Origin: Riptortus pedestris
Taxonomy: Eukaryota > Arthropoda > Insecta > Hemiptera > Alydidae
Direction of reading: 5' to 3'
DNA: 64,000 nt
Assembly: GCA_019009955.1 (NCBI GenBank)
Contig: JADPXZ010000007.1
Coordinates: 2,242,501-2,306,500 of the forward strand
In this document: positions 55,670 through 64,000 of the stretch, one piece after another
How positions within the stretch are numbered: position 1 is the stretch's first letter
Layout: every line of letters starts with the position of its first letter
The notes under the pieces: generated by a model
The model's input: the letters and a program-made list of their open reading frames with translations, nothing else
Told to the model about the DNA's origin: nothing
Database searches by the model: none
Translations under genes and position numbers: made by a program

Positions 55670-57255
55670 TTACCATTATTCATTACTTTCAAGATTTATT
55701 ATTATTCATTTTTATTCATATTTCTGATGCATATCAATATTCACTTTTGGTCGATTTTCCCAATCCTTCCCATTATTCTTTTACTCATTTTTCGACACAT
55801 TATTATTAATTTTACTCATATTTTTGATGCTTATCAATATTCATTTTGGTAATATTTCCAATCCTTTTTACTCCTTTTCCACTCTATATCATTATTCATT
55901 TTACTCCTTTTTGATTTCCGTTTCATTAATCATGATTCCAATCCATTCAGGTTTTTTTTTTTTCAATCCTTGCTACAGGATCAGTATTCTTTATTCAATT
56001 ATTATGATTATTCATTTTTCTCATTTTTCAATCTATATCATTATTCATTGGAATCCTTTTCCAATCATTATTCATTTTATTCCTTTTTCGACACTTATTA
56101 TTATCATTAATTTGACTCATATTTTGGATGCTTATCGATATTCCCTTTTGGTCAATTTTCCCACTCCTTACCATTACTCATTTTACTCCTTTTTTGACAC
56201 ATTATTATTCTTTTTCGACACCTATTATTTATTATTAACTTTTTCCAATCTTATTATTCATTTTGCTCCTTTTTCCAATCTTATTACTCATTTTCCCCTT
56301 TTCCTCAATTGTATTATTCCTGTTTCAATTCTTACCATTATTCATTTTACTTCTTTTTTGACACATATTATTCTTTTTCGACACTTATTATTATTATTTT
56401 TATTCATATTTTTGATTCTTGTCAATATTTATTTTGGTCATTTTTCCAATCCTTACCATTATTCATTTTACTCCTCTTTAGAGAAATTATTATTAATTTT
56501 TACTCGTTTTTGAATGCCTACCATCATTCTTTTTATTCCTTTTGCAGTCTTTATCGTTATTCATTTTACTCCTTTTTTGATACTTATTACTCATTTTACT
56601 TCCCGAATTGTATTATTCCTTTTTCAACCACTATTCTTTTTACTCCTTTTTTGACACTTATTATTATTAATTTTACTCATATTACTGATTCTTATCAATA
56701 TTCATTTTGATAATTTTCCCACTCCTTACCATCATTCATTTTACTCCTTTTTCCAATCTTATTATTCATTTTGCTCCTTTTTCCAAACTTATTACTCATT
56801 TTACTCTTTTCCCCGATTGTATTATTCCTTTTTCAATACTTACCATTATTCATTTTACTCCTTTTTCCAATCTTATTATTCATTTTGCTCCTTTTTCCAA
56901 TCTTATTACTCATTTTACTCTTTTCCCCGATTGTATTATTCCTTTTTCCAATACTTACCATTATTCATTTTACTCTTTTTTTCCAATCTTATTATTATTC
57001 ATTTTGCTCCTTTTTCCAATCTTATTACTCATTTTACTCTTTTCCCCGATTGTATTATTCCTTTTTCAATACTTACCATTATTCTTTTACTCCTTTTTCA
57101 ATACTTATCCTTACTCCTTTTTCCTATTTATTATTCATTTTGCTCCTTTTTCCAATCCTATTATTCATTTTGGTCAATTTTCCCACTCCTTACCATTATT
57201 CATTTTACTCCTTTTTCAAAACACCTATCGTTATTCATTTTATTCCCCCAACACG
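55670..57255 (+). repeat. ATTCATTTTACTCC minisatellite, block 1
   Basis: Units of about 30-35 bases: TTATTATTCATTTTACTCCT, TTTTCCAATCTTACCA and variants, repeated dozens of times. The ORFs here (Phe/Ile/Tyr/Ser repeats up to 229 codons) simply reflect the repeat. Confidence 0.9.
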
Positions 57256-57362
57256 GCATACACGACCAAAATGGCTTCCCAAATTTCGTGAACACCATTT
57301 AACTAATCTTTAGTTTTTTTGAAAAAATACACCACTCAAATTATTAATGAGTAATTAATTAA

Positions 57363-57410
<48 letters not shown>

Positions 57411-57767
57411 AGCAATAATCTGTGATGTATTGTGAAAGTTAGAAAAAAATGTGGAAAAATTAAACTCGTTGCCGGCTTTGAGCCGCGGCAGCGAATTTAA
57501 AACCGTTGAAACAAAACGATAAAAGTTAACAAAAAAAAAAATAATGTTTATAAAATTTAGGGAGTTTTTTTTTTTTTTTAATATTATTAATAATAAATTT
57601 TTATTATGTGTGTGTACAGATTGTTGACGAATAGTCTTTTTTGTTATATAAGTTTTGTATAAATCAACCGTCGTGTTGCTTGTAATTATTAGATTATTTG
57701 TGCGATGTAGATTATTCTTTTTATTTTGTTTTATTTGAATAGATAATAAAAGTTTTTATTTTACCAC

Positions 57768-57829
<62 letters not shown>

Positions 57830-58150
57830 AGTGGAGACAGAGGGACATTTTAAAACAATTTTTATGTATCCTGTTTAATTATTATCGAGAATTGTGATGA
57901 AATATTAAATATAAATAAAACTGAGTAGTGTATGTGTTTGGGGCATTACGATGTTTTGTTGTATATAAAATTTGTTAATATGATGTTTGGGTATTGTTTA
58001 AATAATTTAAAAAAACAAAAAAAAGATATTGTTATATAGGTCGGAGAGTCGAGCGATTTGCGAACGGCGGAACGAGTAAAATTTTTATTCAAAGTAATTT
58101 TTTTTTGGTGAGTAATAGTTTGTTAAAAATCGCTATTTTGAAATTAATTC
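57256..58150. other. AT-rich sequence between minisatellite blocks
   Basis: TA tracts at 57367-57407 and 57772-57826, poly-A/T runs, AATAAA at about 57735. No exon or domain. Confidence 0.5.
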
Positions 58151-58159
58151 CATAAAACT

Positions 58160-58765
58160 TTTGATCAGTATCACTGATTTATTTATTCTCCTTATTGAAT
58201 ATTTTGATCCATTTTTATTCATTTTACTCAATCCTTATCATTATTCATTTTACACTTTCTTCAACACGTCATCAATTTTTTTTTATTCTTTCTCCGATCT
58301 ATGTCATTATTCATTTTACTCCTTTTCCAATCTGTTTCATTATTCATTTTACACCTTTTCCAATCTATGTCATTATTCATTTTACACCTTTTCCAATCTA
58401 TGCCATTATTCATTTTACTCCTTTTCCAATCTATGTCATTATTCATTTGAATTATTTCCAATCTATAACATTATTCATTTTACACTTTCTTCCACAAGTC
58501 ATCAATTTTTTTTTTTATTATTTCTCAAATCTATGTCATTATTCATTTTACTTCTTTTCCAATCTATATCATTATTCATTTTACTCCTATTCCAATCTAT
58601 ATCATTATTCATTTTTCCGATCATTGCCATTATTCATTTTACACCTTTTTCAAAGGTTTATCACTATCACTTTTTTTAATCCTTTCTCAACAGTTACCAT
58701 TATTCATTTTACCCCTCTTACTCATTTTTCTAATGCTTATTCACTTTATTCCTTTTCGTTAATCC
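58160..58765 (+). repeat. ATTCATTTTACTCC minisatellite, block 2
   Basis: Same family as block 1, with cleaner units such as CATTATTCATTTTACACCTT, TTCCAATCTATGT, period about 34. Confidence 0.9.
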
Positions 58766-59440
58766 TTGCGACAATTACTCGCAAACTTTGAGTAATATTT
58801 TACTCCGACCGACGCTCGCCTCTCTTATAGGCAACACATTTTTTTCTTTGTTAAGAGAGAATTTTTATTCACACTATTTCACTTTTTTTAATATGAATTT
58901 TTATTTCGTAAAAAAAAAACAGAAACATTAGATTTTTATAAGCTTTTTGAGCGCTTTACGAGGGTTGAAAATTTTGAATATGAATGAATATTATTTTTAT
59001 GTTTGCCTCACGATTTTTTGAACTTGTACATAATTGCTATTTTTGTTTTGTCTCCTTTTACTTTGTTTATTTGTAAATAAGATTTAAATATTTTAAGAAA
59101 GAGTTGTAATAATAATTATAATAAATAAATATATATATATTAATAATTAAGAGAAGAACCATTTTTTTTATTTAATTAAGAATAATAAATCAAAGAAATG
59201 GTTTTAAATTTCTCGAGTAATGGAATATTAAATTTTTATTCGTCCCGAAACTGCGTGACGAAAATTTACCACAATGAGCGTGAATAAATATAAATATATA
59301 TATATAATGTACAAAATTTAGGGAAATATATTGAATAAAAAGAAATATATAGATTAAAATCGTTTTGTCGTAAAGATAATTTGTTTTATTTCGCATTGTA
59401 TTACCTAATCGCACGATTCCCTCGAGAATATTTCCCAGCG
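58766..59440. other. AT-rich sequence
   Basis: No gene. A small TA patch at 59127-59140 and one near 59294-59308. Confidence 0.5.
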
Positions 59441-59600
59441 ATCCCAGATGAATCTACGTCCTGCTAAACACTCAACACCGCCGCAGCAATGTTGACAGCT
59501 ATACAGCTACAATAGCCCACTCTACTACCTAGTACACTTACTAAAAAGTCCTTCGGCTGGCTAAATAGCACAATTTAGCCGATATACTCCAGTTGCATCA
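59441..59600 (-). repeat. SINE-like dispersed repeat, copy 3 (reverse)
   Basis: GCTAAACACTCAACACCGCC and GCAGCAAT are the reverse complement of the sequence at 15080-15180 and 43265-43355. It is followed by GTCCTTCGGCTGGCTAAATA. Confidence 0.7.
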
Positions 59601-60040
59601 TATTATGCGTTTGAAAAATGGTGATACAAAAAACAAACTTTGTGTGTATATGTATATATGCTAAAGGGCGCTGTGAAGGTTGTAATAAACTCGTAATAAA
59701 ATAAATACACATAAAACATTAATTTTATTACACATTATATTACACAAATACGTGGGCCCGCATTTTAGCTTTAGCCCGATTAAAATCATTTACAGCACTA
59801 TTTTTCTAGCTTCAACTATCGCTTTAAACAAAATCACTATAATATTGGTTATACATATATATATTCTTTAATTTTTTTTTACAATACATTTGTCCATATA
59901 AAAAATCATATATTGCTCATTGTTTTTATTTTAAGCCTAAACGCAGTGACGCTTTCTTCTTTTAGAAATTAAACTACTCGACCTAGAAGGCGCTGAACGT
60001 TTTTATCGCCTGGGATTTGGAATTGTCGCACGGAATAGCG
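59601..60040. other. AT-rich, no gene
   Basis: No open frame, repeat family or motif recognised, apart from short TA runs near 59854. Confidence 0.4.
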
Positions 60041-61790
60041 GAATGTAATAGTCTGAAAAAGGATGGAGAACCAACAGGAGTGCGTAAGGAAGAGAGAAGG
60101 AAAATAACGAGAGATGAGAGACCGAGAAAGAAGTGTGTAGAAAGAGAGAGGAAAGAAATGGCGAAAAAGTAACGCCAAAGTTAATAGAAAAGTATTATTA
60201 AGAGGGAGGTTTGTGTGTGAGAGAGAAAGAAAATTGCTAGAAAGAAACGAGATCGGTAGAGTTAAGAAAGGAAAGAGTTATATAGGGAGGCGAGAGAAGA
60301 AGGTGAGCTAGAAAGAGGAAAGAAATGGTAATAAAAAAGCAGGAGGACAGAAAGAAAGGATAACCTCCGTATATAACCCTTTCCTTCTTTAGTACTACTG
60401 CTCAATTAAGAAAGTAAACTAATTTCTATCTATCCTCCTATCAGTTCACTATTTCTTTCCTCTTTCTAGCTCACTTGAAAAGTGCTATATAAGGAGGTAT
60501 GTAATTAAATAATAAGTGTGAGCTAGAAAGGAAAAATAAATAGTAATAAAAAAATAGGAGGCTAGAAAGGAAGAAAATAAATATAGAACAGTAGTATTAA
60601 GAAATGAGAGGAGTGAGCCTAGAACAGAGGAAAAGGAGGAGGAGTGAGCTAGAAGAAAGAGGAAAGAAGTTGTGTAGTAAAACAAGTGTAGGAGGTTAGA
60701 AATATAGGTTTTTATTTTTGTTTTAAAAACTTAAAATTTACTGTTACTGTTCTATCTTTCTTTCTATCCTTCTATTAATTCTCTATTTATTTCCTCTTTC
60801 TAAAGCTAGCTCGACTCACACACACCTATTATATATGGAGGTCTTTACTTTCTAATACTTAATGTCCCCTTCCTTTCTATCCACTTTCTCACTATTTCTC
60901 CCTCTTTCTAACTGAACTTACACTTCTCTTTATAAAAGTAAAAGGCTAGAATAGAATATGAATTGAAACAGTAGTATAAGAAATAGAGGACGTGATATAG
61001 AAGAGGAAAGAAATTGTAGTAAAAAAAGTAGGAGGTTAGAAAGATAGGGTTTTTTTTTGGTTTAAACTTAAAATTACTGTTCTTATCTTTCTTTCTATCC
61101 TTCTATTTATTCTCTATTTCTTCCTATTAAAACTCATCAACACTATAGGCTCTTTCCTTTCTTAATACTCTTAACTTTCTTTCTATCCTTCTATTATTTT
61201 CACTATTTCTTTCCTCTTTCTAACGGCTTTCATTTCGCTATACCATCCTAAACACAACTTGCTCCGTATCACAGGATATGCCATCAGGGACTCTAAAAAT
61301 AACCATTCTGTTAACTTTCTTTCTATCCTTCTATTAATTTGCTATTTCTTTCCTCTTTCTAAAGCTAGCTCGCCTTTCTCACACACACCTCCTTACATAT
61401 CTCTCGACTTTCTTAATCCTACTGTTCTCTCTCCTTTCTTTCTATCCTCCGTTTTTTTTCTAAAGTATTTCTTTCCTCTTTCTAAACAAATGCTTTTTAA
61501 CACGCACCTCCCTTTATAACCCTTTCCTTTCTTAATACTACCGTCCTGTTAACTTCCTGTCTATTAATTCGCTATTTCTTTCCACTTTCTAACAAACTGC
61601 TTTCTCTCTCACTCTACATTTCCGTTCTCAACTCTATTGATCTACTTTAATATTTTTTTTTTTTCCAATTATTTATTTCCTCTTTCTACAGACACAAATT
61701 TCTCTCTTTTTACGCACACCTCGACTTTCATTCCAGCTCCTAAATTTCTACGATTTCTTTTCTCCTTCTAGCAATTTTCTATGTTCCACT
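60041..61790. repeat. AGAAAGAGGAAAGAAAT repeat, both orientations
   Basis: Purine-form units (GAGCTAGAAAGAGGAAAGAA) at about 60050-60360, 60520-60700 and 60960-61050 alternate with pyrimidine-form units (ATTTCTTTCCTCTTTCTAGC) at about 60430-60480, 60770-60810 and 61120-61780. Neighbouring opposite blocks can pair: 60304-60354 with 60424-60475 form arms of about 50 bases. Confidence 0.8.
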
Positions 61791-61966
61791 TACATATATA
61801 TGAAGATTATTTCTCCAAATCCCAGACAGAGTTACCGTCTATTTTATTAATTTTAATTTTTCCAGCGCCAACAATTAATAACGACTACAATTCTACACAA
61901 ATTCGTCAATGATATTTACAAACCAAATGTTTATATTAAATAACTTTCTTTCACGCGATAACCATA

Positions 61967-61969
<3 letters not shown>

Positions 61970-62023
<54 letters not shown>
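61970..62023. repeat. (TA)n microsatellite
   Basis: TA tract of about 54 bases. Confidence 0.95.
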
Positions 62024-62028
<5 letters not shown>

Positions 62029-62221
62029 TTAAACGGGATCACACAATTACAACGGCAGAAATAAAATACATAATAAGCGTTTTAAAATCGAAACGTAAAA
62101 ATAAAGTTACTCGTGATAGTTTCAATAAAATATCCTTCACACGCACGGGTACGCGTAAACTAAGCAGATTTCCCCGACGTACAAACTACTGATTTCATTA
62201 TTGTCTATTTACATAAAAAAT

Positions 62222-62810
62222 ATTTATTTATTATACAAGTGACGAAAGTAGATCATTTTACAGCTCGAGTGAAACGTTTAGCCACACGAGCGAAGCGAGT
62301 CTGGTAATTTGACGAGAGTTGCAAATTCTACTTTCGTCACGAGTGTAATATTAAATTTTTTCTGTAATCGTGTAATACATGATCAGATCTAAGCAGAATA
62401 CGAACAAAATTAGGATGTTGTCAAGATTTTGGCAGGTTATAAGCATAGTTATAAAACAACTAGTGATGTTTGTGAAGTAGTGCAGTTATAAACGAGTGCA
62501 CGTTATAAACAAGGAAGGTAATTATTATTATATTTAAATTTTAAAATATATCGATTATTTCCACCAATAATTCATTCACATTTCAATTTATTTTGTTAAA
62601 ATAAATTCTTACAACGTTAAGAAACATTTAAAAGCATTTAATTTCCGACTTCAAATTATTTTTTAATTTATACTTATTACTAATTAAGAAGGCAATTCAC
62701 TTTCTTCACTTGTGAACAAAGTGATTACTTTCTTCACTCTATTGCAAAATGTTTCACTTTCTTCACTCATTTCAGTTTAGTAATGTTACCATTATTCAAC
62801 CATTACAGAA
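62222..62810 (+). mobile_element. palindrome-bearing element, copy 4
   Basis: Close relative of 3520-4125 with an intact palindrome (GTGACGAAAGTAGA and TCTACTTTCGTCAC). Flanks read AAAAAAT on the left and AAAAAAT on the right, compatible with a short target duplication. Confidence 0.85.
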
Positions 62811-62914
62811 AAAAAATAAATTAAAAACAAAATCAAATTAATAGATGATATATCGCACAAACTATTTGTACATATTCTCCCAAATAATGAAGGTTCTTAT
62901 AATAATACTAAAAA

Positions 62915-63065
62915 AAAATGTAAAATATCTCGGTTAATAATCGAGATAACGAACAAACGTACATAACGACATTTAAAGAACATAACTTTTTGAATAATAT
63001 CGGTTCTATTCAATTTTACTCTCCGGCTCATAATAGTGGAGATATTTTGGATTTTAGAAATTCTC
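62915..63065 (-). repeat. diverged 196-bp satellite unit
   Basis: AAATATCTCGGTTAATAATC ... CTCATAATAGTGGAGATATT, a single outlying unit of the family at 6.6-14 kb. Confidence 0.75.
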
Positions 63066-63164
63066 CCCCTCCCGCTGGTCCGATTTCAGCCGACTAAATA
63101 TCGAGTTTGGCAACGATCGAACAAACTACAGACAAATTATGAATAGCGTGGAAATAATTAATAC

Positions 63165-63750
63165 TCTATTGAATAAAATGGCTGATGAACAATTTTGAAA
63201 AGATGAATATTCGAAGCCATGAATAAAAATTTACTCATTACAATTATTATTACAAGTTTGAATAGTTTTTGCAGATGGCTGCATTATTATTATTTTTATT
63301 ATTATGCTGAATTATTATTATTACACAGTCTCTATTCAAAAATTTGTAATATTCTTAAATTTTATTCTTTGAGTATTAATATTTTGTAAATGTCGTAACT
63401 CGAATAGAAATTTCAATTTGGAAAATTTAAACAGGAAATAAATTAGAATTATATTTTTATTAGGAAATAATACTCTAAAATTTTGAAAAATTTATTATTC
63501 GAAGCTGTGAGTAAAATTTTACTCATTACAATTATTATTCATATGAGATCGTTTCTCGTTATTCAAAATAGTTTTATTGATAACTAAATTGAATTATTAT
63601 ACACAGTCTCTATTCAAAAATTTTGAATATTCCTAAAATAGTACTTTCCGAGTATTAATATTTTGTAAATGTTATAACTCAATTCAAAATTTTAATTTCG
63701 AGAATTTGAACTGGAAATAATTTTTATTCATATTTTTATGGAAAGAATGT

Positions 63751-63809
<59 letters not shown>

Positions 63810-64000
63810 TAATCTTAACTCACTCTTCTTATTAAATAATTAATAATCCATTGAATAAAATGGCTATTGAACTATTTTGAAAAATGTAATATTTCGAAGC
63901 TGTGAGTAAAAATTTACTCATTACAATTACAGTTATTATTATTACGAGATCATTTCTCGTTATTCAAAATAGTTTTGTTGATAACTAAATTGAATTATTA
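63165..64000 (+). repeat. ~340-bp tandem repeat, about 2.5 units
   Basis: ATTGAATAAAATGGCTGATG, TTCGAAGCCATGAATAAAAA and TTTACTCATTACAATTATTA recur near 63170, 63480 and 63850. A TA tract at 63755-63806 interrupts the second spacer. The array runs off the window end. Confidence 0.75.

Noticed and set aside
55824..57313. Phe/Ile/Tyr/Ser-rich ORFs resembling membrane proteins
   Set aside because: They follow the 34-bp minisatellite exactly; three frames give similar products.

Overview
The window looks like one long stretch of AT-rich, repeat-choked animal DNA, probably from an arthropod. The evidence is short coding exons with canonical AG/GT borders on the + strand, kilobase-scale introns, a non-LTR retrotransposon with an RNase H domain, and two recognisable animal chromatin-gene families. 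Species cannot be called. Nothing here is prokaryotic: there is no operon, CRISPR array, rRNA or tRNA that I could support.

Layout. From 316 to 16777 a set of + strand exons fits the 3' half of an Sfmbt-like (four-MBT-repeat Polycomb-group) gene. The set comprises the end of the SLED-like region, a CPE-x-C / Y-x-YYG segment, a lysine block, an AT-hook-like GRPRYY and an acidic tail that reaches TAA at 16775. The SAM domain expected at the C-terminus is not seen. Two further good-looking exons (22987-23089 and 33994-34030) follow that I cannot assign. At 35459-35603 and 37574-37740 two exons encode, in frame, the N-terminal nucleic-acid-binding region of nuclear receptor coactivator 6 (NCOA6; key match [10 protein letters not shown]). 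Five more exons (41143 to 51599) join in frame into a basic/acidic C-terminal tail of about 131 residues that plausibly ends NCOA6. The second NCOA6 exon leaves in phase 0 while the exon at 41143 can only be entered in phase 2. The middle of the gene is therefore missing or misassembled between 37740 and 41143, exactly where a perfect (A + 15 C) x31 array lies.

The rest is repeat. It includes: (TA)n tracts hugging splice sites; GA/CT-rich minisatellites totalling well over 15 kb, with distinct higher-order periods; a 196-201 bp satellite (6.6-14 kb, 16.2-17.2 kb) with inverted ATCTCsGTTA ends; a roughly 366 bp satellite (23.3-31.9 kb) that switches strand; a 60 bp minisatellite (32-33.9 kb); a roughly 112 bp satellite filling the first NCOA6 intron; a roughly 606 bp non-autonomous element with an internal palindrome (four copies plus a fragment, one splitting the LINE with a 9 bp target duplication); and several AT-rich tandem arrays downstream of the last exon (53.3-64 kb).

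Both suggested genes are chromatin regulators: Sfmbt in the Pho repressive complex, NCOA6 in the Trr/MLL3-4 H3K4 methyltransferase complex. They lie head-to-tail on the same strand. Long ORFs in the GA/CT/poly-C tracts are artefacts of low complexity and are not annotated as genes. Several satellite stretches show scattered 1-6 base insertions typical of unpolished long reads, while exons look clean.
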